Source: a candidate division WS6 bacterium GW2011_GWE2_33_157
GTDB taxonomy: Bacteria; Patescibacteriota; Dojkabacteria; SC72
Length of the DNA: 35,496 bases
Direction of reading: 5' to 3'
Assembly: GCA_000989675.1 (NCBI GenBank)
Contig: LBOT01000003.1
Location: forward strand, 54,257 to 89,752
Part shown: piece by piece, positions 9,322 to 18,407 of the stretch
Layout: each line of letters starts with the position of its first letter
How positions within the stretch are numbered: the stretch's first letter is position 1
Notes under the pieces: model-generated
Database searches by the model: none
The model's input: only the letters and a program-made list of their open reading frames with translations
What the model was told of the DNA's origin: nothing
Program-made: the position numbers and the translations under genes

Positions 9322-9328
9322 TTGCTAA
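9302..9328 (+). promoter_or_regulatory. CIRCE-like HrcA operator
   Basis: TTAGCACTC-N9-CTTTGCTAA versus consensus TTAGCACTC-N9-GAGTGCTAA; left arm 9/9, right arm 6/9 with correct 9-nt spacer. Confidence 0.8.
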
Positions 9329-9363
9329 TCATATATATTTAAATTTTAATATTTAAAAATACT

Positions 9364-9744
9364 ATGAAGATAGTAAAAATAAATCAAAAACCTCAAGAAA
9401 CTGTATATACACCAATCCGATCTTTAATGGATGACTTCTTTAACTTCACTCCATTAAATAGATGGGACGATATGTTTAGAGGATTTGAGGATCTCTCTGC
9501 AAATATTTGGGAGGAAGATAATACAATATTTGTAAAAATGGCTATGCCAGGTATTAAGAAGGAAGATATTAAAATATCTGTATCTGGAGACACCTTAAGT
9601 ATTGAAGGAAAGAGTAAAGAAGAGAAAGAAGAAAAGGAAAAGAAATATTTCCTTAAAACTCTTCAATCATATTCATACTCTCAAAGTTTTAATCTTTACA
9701 GTAAAGTTACCAAAAGCAAAAGAATCTCAAATGAAACAGATTGA
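9364..9744 (+). pseudogene. Hsp20/alpha-crystallin small heat shock protein, apparently disrupted by an internal deletion/frameshift near 9694-9698
   Basis: Good Hsp20 similarity up to SQSFNL; the expected C-terminus TVKLPKAKESQMKQIEIK* is encoded in the +1 frame at 9698-9754. Confidence 0.75.
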
Positions 9745-9758
9745 GATAAAATAAAAGG

Positions 9759-9784
9759 AAGGAGGCTTTAAGCCTCCTTTTCTT
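9759..9784 (+). terminator. Intrinsic terminator after hsp20
   Basis: AAGGAGGCT-TTA-AGCCTCCTT hairpin followed by a T-rich run. Confidence 0.85.
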
Positions 9785-9807
9785 CTCTAAAATACTCCTT
9801 CCCATTA

Positions 9808-9836
9808 TAGACACAACCTTTTCCATCTGTTATAAT
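9808..9836 (+). promoter_or_regulatory. Putative rpmE promoter
   Basis: TAGACA (9808-9813), 17-nt spacer, TATAAT (9831-9836); ATG at 9847. Confidence 0.65.
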
Positions 9837-9846
9837 CCTCCTTGTT

Positions 9847-10185
9847 ATGAAGAAGAATATACATCCAAAATATAACAGTGAATTGAAAGTAGTTTGTTCC
9901 TGTGGTAATACATTTGTAACAGGTTCAACTTTAGCTACTGACACATTAAATGTTGAACTTTGTTCAAAGTGTCACCCCTTTTATACTGGGGAACAAAAGA
10001 TTGTAGACACAGAGAATTTGGTTAAGAGATTTGAAGAGAGAGCAAAGAAAACAGCAACCATGTCTTTTAAAACCAAGAGGGAAAAAATGGCTGAAAGAAA
10101 AACTAAAAAGAACAAAATGGAAACAGGTCCATCCTCTACTCTTACACTCAAAGATATGCTTGCTAACGCAAACATCTCTAAGTAA
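9847..10185 (+). CDS. rpmE: 50S ribosomal protein L31 (bL31) with C-terminal extension
   Basis: [43 protein letters not shown]. Confidence 0.96.
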   Translation: MKKNIHPKYNSELKVVCSCGNTFVTGSTLATDTLNVELCSKCHPFYTGEQKIVDTENLVKRFEERAKKTATMSFKTKREKMAERKTKKNKMETGPSSTLTLKDMLANANISK

Positions 10186-10208
10186 CACCTCCTAATTTAT
10201 TCATTTAA

Positions 10209-11315
10209 ATGATATTATCCATAGGTATGGACATACAAATGCTAAAAACAAACTATCAAATAGAGGAAATTAAGACAAAGAAGGAAGCTTTAGAATCTAA
10301 GATGTCTAATATACACAATGGTGAGAACATGTCTCAGCTAAGTTCTGACCTTAACTACTACTCTCAACTATATTTTCACACTCAATCAATTCAAAATAGT
10401 ATTAAAAAATATGAGGAAGCAGAAAACATATTAAAAGAATCTAATGACAAAGAATTAATAGAATTAGCAAATCAAGAGATTGAAGATGTAGAAGAAAAGA
10501 TCAAAGAGGAAGAAGAGAGTATTAAAAAATTAAAGATTGAAAGAGAGTTTACAGATGTAGATGATAACAGATCTGCAATATTAGAAATAAGGGCCGGAGC
10601 TGGTGGAGATGAGGCTTCTCTTTTTGCTGCAGAACTTTTTAACATGTACAAGAATTTTGCTTTAAAAAATGGTTGGGAGATACAAATAATAGATAGTAGT
10701 GTAACTGAAGGAGGTGGATACAAAGAAGTAATTGCACATATAAATGGTAAGAATGTGTTTAAAAAACTTAAGTACGAGAGTGGTGTACATAGAGTACAAA
10801 GAGTACCTGTTACTGAATCCTCCGGTAGAATTCATACCTCTACTGCATCTGTCGCAATACTCCCTGAAGCAAAAGAAATTGATATACAGATAAACCCAGA
10901 AGATATTAGAATTGATGTAATGAGAGCATCAGGAGCTGGTGGGCAATGTGTAAACAGAACAGACTCAGCAGTAAGAATTACTCACTTTGAGACAGGAATA
11001 GTAGTAAGTTGCCAAGAAACAAAACATCAAGCACAAAACAAAGAGAAAGCTATGGCTCTTTTAAGATCAAGACTGTACGAGAAAAAGAGACAAGAAGAAG
11101 CAGATAAAAGATCCAATATGAGATCCTCTCAAATAGGTGGTGGTATGAGAGCCGAAAAAATTAGGACATATAACTTCCCTCAAAACAGAATAACTGATCA
11201 TAGGGTAAAGAAATCATGGCATAATATTGAGGAAGTTCTTTCTGGTGATTTGGAGAAGTTAACAAATGATGTAATCGATGGTATTCAACTAGAACTTCTT
11301 AAAAATGAAAAGTAA
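10209..11315 (+). CDS. prfA: Peptide chain release factor 1
   Basis: PVT tripeptide (RVPVTESSGRIHTS) and GGQ motif (SGAGGQCVNRTDSAVRITH). Start may be internal. Confidence 0.95.
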   Translation: MILSIGMDIQMLKTNYQIEEIKTKKEALESKMSNIHNGENMSQLSSDLNYYSQLYFHTQSIQNSIKKYEEAENILKESNDKELIELANQEIEDVEEKIKEEEESIKKLKIEREFTDVDDNRSAILEIRAGAGGDEASLFAAELFNMYKNFALKNGWEIQIIDSSVTEGGGYKEVIAHINGKNVFKKLKYESGVHRVQRVPVTESSGRIHTSTASVAILPEAKEIDIQINPEDIRIDVMRASGAGGQCVNRTDSAVRITHFETGIVVSCQETKHQAQNKEKAMALLRSRLYEKKRQEEADKRSNMRSSQIGGGMRAEKIRTYNFPQNRITDHRVKKSWHNIEEVLSGDLEKLTNDVIDGIQLELLKNEK

Positions 11316-12114
11316 CTTAGCCAATATCTTTAGAATACAAAAATTCTTACAAGAGATTAAATATCCCGATTATCACAGAATATCAAGAGAAATTTCTGAA
11401 TACCTAAAAAAGAAAAGACATATTTCTGAAAGTAATATCTTTGAAAGATTGTTTAAACAAGAACCTTGGGAGTATATATCTGGATATGTACAGTTTTGTG
11501 GTATCCAATTTAAGGTAACAAAGGATACTTTAATACCAAGAATTGAAACTGAACAAATGGTATATCAGTCCGTAGATTTGATTAAAAAGAAGAAAATAAA
11601 AAATATCATTGATGTTGGTACAGGTAGTGGGTGTATAGCCATTTCAATTGCATCTTTACTTAAAGATATATCACCCTACTCAATCTATGCAACAGATATA
11701 TCAAGGAAGGTTTTAAAGATAGCACAGATTAATGAAGAGAATGTATTAAAGAAAAAGCATATTAAATGGGTAAAGAATGATTTAATATGTGATATTACCC
11801 CTCTAAAAGGTAATACTTTAATTGTTGCAAACCTTCCATATATACCAACTGAGATGTATACAAAGCTTAATAAAAGTGTTTTAGATTATGAACCTAGATT
11901 AGCACTGGATGGTGGGGAGACTGGTTTAGAGTTATATAAAAGGCTATTTGAGCAAATAAAGGGAAAGAAAATAAGTGTTACAGCAATATATCTTGAAACA
12001 GAAACTTCTATAATTGAAGATACACATAAACTAGCAAAGAAATATTATCCTAGAAAGAAAATTTCTGTAATACAAGATTCCTTTGAAAGGAGCCGTTTTA
12101 TATTAATACAGTAA
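11305..12114 (+). CDS. prmC: Peptide chain release factor N5-glutamine methyltransferase
   Basis: IDVGTGSGCIAISIA SAM-binding motif; VANLPYIP in place of NPPY; follows and overlaps prfA. Confidence 0.92.
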   Translation: MKSNLANIFRIQKFLQEIKYPDYHRISREISEYLKKKRHISESNIFERLFKQEPWEYISGYVQFCGIQFKVTKDTLIPRIETEQMVYQSVDLIKKKKIKNIIDVGTGSGCIAISIASLLKDISPYSIYATDISRKVLKIAQINEENVLKKKHIKWVKNDLICDITPLKGNTLIVANLPYIPTEMYTKLNKSVLDYEPRLALDGGETGLELYKRLFEQIKGKKISVTAIYLETETSIIEDTHKLAKKYYPRKKISVIQDSFERSRFILIQ

Positions 12115-12115
12115 A

Positions 12116-13321
12116 TTACTCTGCCTCTACTAATGTAATTTTTATGTTCCTACTATCTCCACTATTCCATACCTCTAAAGTTATCTCCTCCCCTACTTTG
12201 TAAGATTGGATAAGGAATGATAGAGATTGTTCAACAGCTTCTCCATTTATCTTAGTAATAATATCACCTCTTTTAAGATCCGTAGCCGATGCAGGACCTT
12301 GAGGATCAATATTAACTACTAATGCTCCGGCTACAACATTTTGATAATACATTGCCTCATACTCTGAAATCATTTGATATGAGATACCTATATAAGGTTT
12401 AATAAATTTACCATATGTTCTGTATTCCTCAAGTCTTTGTTTTACCCTATTAATTGGTAGTGCAAATGACAAATTATCAGCACCCGATGTAGTTGCGAAG
12501 TTTACACCTACAACTTTGCCCTCTGAACTTATTAATGGTCCACCAGAGTTACCAGGGTTAACAGCCGCATCAGTTTGTATTACATCCTCATACACCTTCT
12601 GTGAGGTACCAAACCAACCAGAAGAAGTTGTTACAGACCTCTTTAATCCACTAATTACACCTGTTGTAACACTTCCTGCATACTCTCCTAATGGATTTCC
12701 AATAGCTATTACTGTTTGACCCACAACTAAGTTATCTGAATCTCCTAACTGTAATGCCTTCAAAGATGTAGCGTCTACTTTTAATACTGCAATATCATTA
12801 CTATCATCCCTCAAAATTTCTATAACCTCATACTCCTTTCCATCACTAGTAATTACCTTGTATTTTGCAGATGTATCTGAAACCACATGCTGATTCGTTA
12901 TAATTACACCATTGGATTCAACTATAAAACCAGTACCAATATTACTTACTTCATCTACCAAACCCTCTCCACTTTTTAATGTTAGCTGACTAATTGCAAT
13001 ACTTACTACAGACTCTGAAGAGTTTTTTACAACATTAATAATAACGTTCTCCTCTTCTGTTACAGTAATTGTAGGAGTATTCTCTTGATTATTTTCGTCT
13101 TTAATCACCCAACTCTGTACTGTATCTGAATACCTAACAAGTAGTAATATACAAACGGATATCGAAAGTAAAATAGCAATTACTACTAATGAAATCCCAA
13201 ATACTTTTAGATGCTTGTAATTATCAAAGTTTAATCTAGGTACTTTTATCTTATCCTTTTTCACTATATCTACCTTTTCTGAGACCCGAGTATCCTCTAC
13301 TTTCTTCTCTTCGTTTTCCAT
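12116..13321 (-). CDS. HtrA/DegP-like trypsin-like serine protease with TM anchor and PDZ domain
   Basis: N-terminal TM; triad context ITNQHVV, DDSNDIAVLKV, VNPGNSGGPL; C-terminal PDZ. Confidence 0.94.
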   Translation of the reverse strand: MENEEKKVEDTRVSEKVDIVKKDKIKVPRLNFDNYKHLKVFGISLVVIAILLSISVCILLLVRYSDTVQSWVIKDENNQENTPTITVTEEENVIINVVKNSSESVVSIAISQLTLKSGEGLVDEVSNIGTGFIVESNGVIITNQHVVSDTSAKYKVITSDGKEYEVIEILRDDSNDIAVLKVDATSLKALQLGDSDNLVVGQTVIAIGNPLGEYAGSVTTGVISGLKRSVTTSSGWFGTSQKVYEDVIQTDAAVNPGNSGGPLISSEGKVVGVNFATTSGADNLSFALPINRVKQRLEEYRTYGKFIKPYIGISYQMISEYEAMYYQNVVAGALVVNIDPQGPASATDLKRGDIITKINGEAVEQSLSFLIQSYKVGEEITLEVWNSGDSRNIKITLVEAE

Positions 13322-13339
13322 ATTTATATAGTTAACAAA

Positions 13340-14560
13340 TTAATTGTTTATTAACTTCAAAGCCTCTTCATACTGTTTATCTACACCTTTAAGAAAATCC
13401 TGAGTCGTGTTCTCTATTATAACATCTGGGGTAATAGGATTGTCTCTATTTAACCATTGCCCATCTGGGAGTAACCATTTAAGAATAGTTACATGTATAC
13501 TTGCACCACCCCTTAAATCTATTACGCTTTGTGCTGTACCCTTACCATATGTTTTAGTACCCAATACTTGACCAATACCATTCTTTTGCAAAGCACCAGC
13601 GAATATTTCAGATGCAGATGCACTACCATTATCTACGAGAACAATAACTTCTTTATTTAATAACCTACCACCACTTTCGGAACTAAATACTTGAACATTT
13701 CCATCACCATCTTCCTGCTTTGATATTATCTTTCCACTATCAATAAAATCATCAGCTGCATATATAGCTGCATCAAAATATCCTCCAGGATTACCCCTTA
13801 AATCAACTAATATTTTTTTAACTCCCTTTGCTTCCACTTCTGTTGCTATATTATCCCAATTTGTAGCCCACTCTTCATATGAAGAGTCTGTAAATCTTGC
13901 AATATCAATTAATGCAACATCCTTCTTAGTACCAACGTATGAGACAGTCATACTAGGAACAGTTATCTCACCTCTAGTTATCTCTAAACTAACTGGTTCT
14001 AATTCACCCTTATGAAGTACTTTAATTTTTACTACAGTATTTGCTTCCCCACGAATCTTTTGGACTATCTCATATATATTATCTCCATTCTTAACCTCAT
14101 AATCATCTATAGAAAGAACGTAATCCCCTGCCCTTATACCAGCAGCCTTTGCTGGTGAACCATCAATTGGTGTTACAACTATAATAGCTCCATCTTCATA
14201 ACCTAATTCTGCACCAATTCCCTCAAAATACTTACCTTCATTAGAAGCATTAAAACTTTCTGTCTCCTCTGGGGTAAGAAATATTGTTGCAGGATCATCG
14301 TATGAATCTACTAATCCCTTAATTGCACCATATACCCTATCCTCTTCCGACACTTTATCTTTCTCGACATACCTATCTTCCATTAGGTTCCACACATCCC
14401 AGAACAAATTGAACTCTATATTGCTTGTCTTTCCAAAGGAGAGTAAGTCTAAAGAAGAAGAATCTATACTTCTACCGAAAATAACACCTACGCAAAATGT
14501 TATTACTACTAGCATTAATATCCCAAAGGTTTTAGCACCATTACTATTGTTAGTTTCCAT
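13340..14560 (-). CDS. S41 family C-terminal processing peptidase (CtpA-like)
   Basis: N-terminal TM, PDZ (GAELGYEDGAIIVVTPIDGSPAKAAGIRAGDYVLSIDD), VLVDNGSASASEIFAGAL and YGKGTAQ. Confidence 0.94.
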   Translation of the reverse strand: METNNSNGAKTFGILMLVVITFCVGVIFGRSIDSSSLDLLSFGKTSNIEFNLFWDVWNLMEDRYVEKDKVSEEDRVYGAIKGLVDSYDDPATIFLTPEETESFNASNEGKYFEGIGAELGYEDGAIIVVTPIDGSPAKAAGIRAGDYVLSIDDYEVKNGDNIYEIVQKIRGEANTVVKIKVLHKGELEPVSLEITRGEITVPSMTVSYVGTKKDVALIDIARFTDSSYEEWATNWDNIATEVEAKGVKKILVDLRGNPGGYFDAAIYAADDFIDSGKIISKQEDGDGNVQVFSSESGGRLLNKEVIVLVDNGSASASEIFAGALQKNGIGQVLGTKTYGKGTAQSVIDLRGGASIHVTILKWLLPDGQWLNRDNPITPDVIIENTTQDFLKGVDKQYEEALKLINN

Positions 14561-14614
14561 AGTAGTCTCTTTTAAAGTAATCTAAGTTAGATTATATTAC
14601 CCATTAAAGGATAA

Positions 14615-15622
14615 TTACAAATCGATGAAATCGAGTAGCCCTAAATGTATCAAAGAGGTTCCCTTTTTACCAAAATCAACCATTACCATACCACTATCTT
14701 GATCATACTCTAACACCCTCCCTATATACCCATTTGTCAATGTAGATCTAGATATGACATGTTGGTTGATATACATATCAACAAACCAACCCTTATTCTT
14801 TATATCTGAGTCCGTAACAACAAAGAGTTGGTTCTCACTACAATCAACAATTACAAATTTCCCTTTTAAAGATATTATCCTATTAAGAAACAAACTATCA
14901 CAATGTACAGATCCAAACCCTCCTAATATCATTATTGGAAGTCCAATATTTCTAAACTCATTATATGACATTGAATATGTAAGAATTGCAATAGCACCTC
15001 TTTCAAAAAGCTCCACAGCTACTCTGTTATAAAGGTATGGACCAACCCACACTATCTTACCAGTATAGTCCACATCTAGTGAACTCTCAGTTAATATACT
15101 CTCTCCATCTCCAAGTATTTCTAAATTACCAAACAGTTTACCACTACTCTTTGTACTAACTACCCCATCTACACAAACAGCATTAGATGTAATTGTAAGT
15201 CCATCAGTAGGATTAATACCATTTACATAACCAGTAAAATCACTTTTAAATACAGACTCTACCTCTTCTCCAAGTATATCTATATATCCTTGTTTAATTC
15301 TTGAGAGTTCTAATACTCCACTTACAGGGCAAGTAATCTCTGTAAATGTTAAACCAGAAGATGCTAATTTCTTTGCTAATATCTCATCCCTTTCTACATA
15401 CTCTCCATCCATTCTTAAAAGATATTTCTCTGATTCCTCTACTTTACAATTAAGCATTTTAGGAACATACAGAGATTTTTTCAATGTACTTTGAGACCTC
15501 TTTAAAAGAATATCTCCTACATTTATATTACCTTCTTTAATAACTACCTTATCGTTATTAAAAAGAGGAATATTAAATTTAAAATCCGTATATTTTTCAA
15601 ATATCCTACTCTTTATTTCCAC
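14615..15622 (-). CDS. Uncharacterised beta-rich protein with possible barrel-sandwich/KOW-like segments
   Basis: Repeated short beta motifs (ITCPVSGVLELSRIKQGYIDILGEE; GRVLEYDQDSGMVMVDFG); overlaps 15606-16985 by 17 nt. Confidence 0.6.
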   Translation of the reverse strand: MEIKSRIFEKYTDFKFNIPLFNNDKVVIKEGNINVGDILLKRSQSTLKKSLYVPKMLNCKVEESEKYLLRMDGEYVERDEILAKKLASSGLTFTEITCPVSGVLELSRIKQGYIDILGEEVESVFKSDFTGYVNGINPTDGLTITSNAVCVDGVVSTKSSGKLFGNLEILGDGESILTESSLDVDYTGKIVWVGPYLYNRVAVELFERGAIAILTYSMSYNEFRNIGLPIMILGGFGSVHCDSLFLNRIISLKGKFVIVDCSENQLFVVTDSDIKNKGWFVDMYINQHVISRSTLTNGYIGRVLEYDQDSGMVMVDFGKKGTSLIHLGLLDFIDL

Positions 15623-16985
15623 TTTCCCAAAGTTTTAATTTTATCTTGTTATCATATGTTTTAGGACCATATACAATTGGTTTACCTCTACAATCTATTA
15701 CTAAATATTCATATACAACCCCACCAATAGATGACAGAAATTCAATATTATTTGATGTATGATGAGATAGCTCTGCACCATTTTTTAAACTACCTTCTAC
15801 TATCGTTTTATTCTTACCCAATGGTAATTTTAATATCTCCAGTGCAGGATTAAGTGCATATATTTCTTTCGGATTCTCAAAGTCTTGACTTAATATCTTA
15901 CCTGAAAACATTACCTTATTTTTACTCCTTGAAGAAGTTATTTCAGGAATTACCACCTTATATGCCTTAGGAAGAATATCTCCTTTTAATACCAATATCT
16001 CCTCTGTTTCTACTGTTTCTGTCATACTCTTACCAAATGTTAAAACAGTATTATTATTATCAACAAACAAGTCAAAAACACCTTCCAATTCTAATCCATC
16101 TATTGTAGAGAGTAACAAATCTCTATTATTTAAAAGTCTTCCCAATTTACCTGTGACAAATATTGCACTATCTTTTCTTCCAAATCCCTCTAGCTTATCT
16201 TTGTGTTCTCTCTTTGTAGAAAGATTCTGAACTGTTGTAAATGCTCTTAACAAATCATTTACAACGGGCTCTATAATATATTCACAACTATGAGCAACAA
16301 AGTTTGCCCATTTATCAGATATCTCCTCTGAAGATGAATCTACTGAAAGAAATGCTTGTAATTGAGAACTCTTAATAAAGTCTATTAATCCAATCTCATT
16401 ATTCCAATCAATCTTACTACTGTTAAATTGAATACCACTACTCTGTTCTTTTTTAAACATTCCAGAACCGTGAGATACTCTATTTGTGCGATATATAGAG
16501 AAATGAGAAAGATCTAAATCCAACCAGAGAATATCGTCATAGCCTAACCTATCTAAAAGACCTTTTGTAAGTCCCTCTATATATTTATCATCAAGGATTC
16601 TTAAAACTACATCACCAGAGAATTCTTTTATAGACTTATATATATTATTGAAAAATGGCTGATTATCATCTACAAGTACCTTAATACCAGATACCCCTAC
16701 CCCCTCTTCCTTAAAATCAATTATTTTAAAAATATCTTCATATTCTCTATTAACAATATCCCAATCAAATTCTTTTTCTAAGGCATTAAAATATTCAAAC
16801 CAAAATTTTTTGTTAAATACAATATCATCTAATCTAAACTTTAATGGTGATAAATCTGTAATATCTGAGAGTAAATATGTCCTTTGGGCTACAAAATCAG
16901 TATATGCTAAATTAGCAAAAATATAGTTATCTTTAACCAATACAATTAAGTATGCATTTTTCTTTAAAATAGGCAGTCGATCCAT
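15606..16985 (-). CDS. Uncharacterised protein, possible divergent actin-like ATPase fold (MutL/GlmL-like)
   Basis: ILWLDLDLSHFSIYRTNR and SAIFVTGKLGRLL are placed like phosphate-2 and adenosine motifs; weak similarity only. Confidence 0.45.
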   Translation of the reverse strand: MDRLPILKKNAYLIVLVKDNYIFANLAYTDFVAQRTYLLSDITDLSPLKFRLDDIVFNKKFWFEYFNALEKEFDWDIVNREYEDIFKIIDFKEEGVGVSGIKVLVDDNQPFFNNIYKSIKEFSGDVVLRILDDKYIEGLTKGLLDRLGYDDILWLDLDLSHFSIYRTNRVSHGSGMFKKEQSSGIQFNSSKIDWNNEIGLIDFIKSSQLQAFLSVDSSSEEISDKWANFVAHSCEYIIEPVVNDLLRAFTTVQNLSTKREHKDKLEGFGRKDSAIFVTGKLGRLLNNRDLLLSTIDGLELEGVFDLFVDNNNTVLTFGKSMTETVETEEILVLKGDILPKAYKVVIPEITSSRSKNKVMFSGKILSQDFENPKEIYALNPALEILKLPLGKNKTIVEGSLKNGAELSHHTSNNIEFLSSIGGVVYEYLVIDCRGKPIVYGPKTYDNKIKLKLWESGNKE

Positions 16986-17021
16986 TACAAACAGTTTACC
17001 AGTTAAAGAAGAATATTAAAA

Positions 17022-17044
17022 CAAAAAGAGGCCTTTCGGCCTCT
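17022..17044 (-). terminator. Intrinsic terminator of the rpsF-ssb-rpsR operon
   Basis: Minus strand AGAGGCC-GAAA-GGCCTCT followed by TTTTT, 23 nt after the rpsR stop. Confidence 0.92.
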
Positions 17045-17066
17045 ATTCAATATCTTTAATATCTAA

Positions 17067-17420
17067 TTAAACCTCTCTTGATACATATGGAAGTAATGCC
17101 ATAAATCTTGCCCTCTTAATACTTCTCTTTAACTGCTTTTGGTGTTTATGACATGCTCCAGATTTCTCTGTAGAAATAATTTTACCTCTTACTGAAGTAA
17201 ACTTTTTCAATTGATATACATCTTTGTATGATACTTCCTTTACACCTGAATCACAAAGTGGACATGAAAGATTTTGGACAATCTTTCTTCTTTTTCTAAT
17301 CTTTTTCTTTCCACCATATGAATCATCTGTTTCTTCTTCGGTAACGGTTTTTTCATCAAATACATCCTCTATTGATGGTGCGACTACTTTTATTTCTTCT
17401 TTTACCTTAACCTCTGCCAT
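17067..17420 (-). CDS. rpsR: 30S ribosomal protein S18 (bS18) with N-terminal extension
   Basis: CPLCDSG...YKDVYQLKKFTSVRGKIISTEKSGACHKHQKQLKRSIKRARFMALLPYV. Confidence 0.95.
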   Translation of the reverse strand: MAEVKVKEEIKVVAPSIEDVFDEKTVTEEETDDSYGGKKKIRKRRKIVQNLSCPLCDSGVKEVSYKDVYQLKKFTSVRGKIISTEKSGACHKHQKQLKRSIKRARFMALLPYVSREV

Positions 17421-17438
17421 TAATCGGTACTATTCAAA

Positions 17439-17915
17439 TTAAAATGGTAAATCAGAATCCTCTAAAGGATCTTCATTATTACTATCAGTCTCTTCCTCAA
17501 CAGGAGTAGTCTCTACTACTTCTTCTGTTTCTTCACTATTACTATTTTGTGCTCCTTCTAATCCTGCCCCCTGCTTACCTTTACTATCTAAAAGAATCAT
17601 ATCATTTACCCTGACCTCTGTTTTGTATCTTGTACTACCATCTTCTGCTTCCCATGATCTTGTTGTTAGGGAACCCTCTATGTAAACCTTCATTCCCTTA
17701 GCAAGTAATTGCTGACATATTTCAGCCATCTTATTCCAAGCTACTATGTTATGGAACTCTGCAATCTCTTTTATATCTCCACCTTGATCTTTCCATGATT
17801 TATTTGTTGCTAACCCAAAAGTAACTACAGGAGTACCTCCAGTTGTATATCTTAACTCTGGCTCTCTTGTTAAATTACCAATTAACTGAACTTTATTTAA
17901 AGACCTTGCTGACAT
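17439..17915 (-). CDS. ssb: Single-stranded DNA-binding protein
   Basis: LNKVQLIGNLTREPELRYTTGGTPVVTFGLATN; acidic tail ending DSDLPF. Confidence 0.97.
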   Translation of the reverse strand: MSARSLNKVQLIGNLTREPELRYTTGGTPVVTFGLATNKSWKDQGGDIKEIAEFHNIVAWNKMAEICQQLLAKGMKVYIEGSLTTRSWEAEDGSTRYKTEVRVNDMILLDSKGKQGAGLEGAQNSNSEETEEVVETTPVEEETDSNNEDPLEDSDLPF

Positions 17916-17978
17916 TTTTGTATATATATAAATTTAACTTACCTTAATATTACCAACCAAACATTAACTAATATTGAA

Positions 17979-18335
17979 TTATACCTCTATTTCTTTTTTC
18001 TTAATTCCCTTTCCTATTGCTCCTGGGTTATCACTCTCTACAATCATAAATCTTAATATCTCTTGTTTTAATTGTAATAACCTCTTCATTTCATTTATAT
18101 TCTTAGGTAATCCCCTAAAGTTATAAACGATATAGTATCCCTCATTATGGCCCTGTATCTTAAAAGATAGGTATCTCTTACCCCAAACATCCACATCTAA
18201 TACTTCACCTCCACCCTGTTCCATCATATCCATAAACTCCTTATGTATACTCTTTCTTAGGTCGTCAGGAAGCAATGGCTTAAATACTACCATCATTTCG
18301 TAATTTTTGAATTGTTTTTCTCTCTCTACTAACAT
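17979..18335 (-). CDS. rpsF: 30S ribosomal protein S6 (bS6)
   Basis: YEMMVVFKPLL, VDVWGKRYLSFKIQGHNEGYYIVYNF; upstream of ssb and rpsR. Confidence 0.94.
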   Translation of the reverse strand: MLVEREKQFKNYEMMVVFKPLLPDDLRKSIHKEFMDMMEQGGGEVLDVDVWGKRYLSFKIQGHNEGYYIVYNFRGLPKNINEMKRLLQLKQEILRFMIVESDNPGAIGKGIKKKEIEV

Positions 18336-18407
18336 CTATCTTACTCTTTTAACTTAATGTTCAATGCGAATGGATTTTAGCAGAAAAAATAAGATATTAC
18401 AATTGTA

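Noticed and set aside
9964-10188. Two overlapping minus-strand ORFs within rpmE
   Set aside because: Antisense to ribosomal protein bL31, no recognisable motif.
10187-10196. CACCTCCT upstream of prfA as a regulatory element
   Set aside because: It is anti-SD in orientation on the coding strand and most likely chance; no supporting structure.
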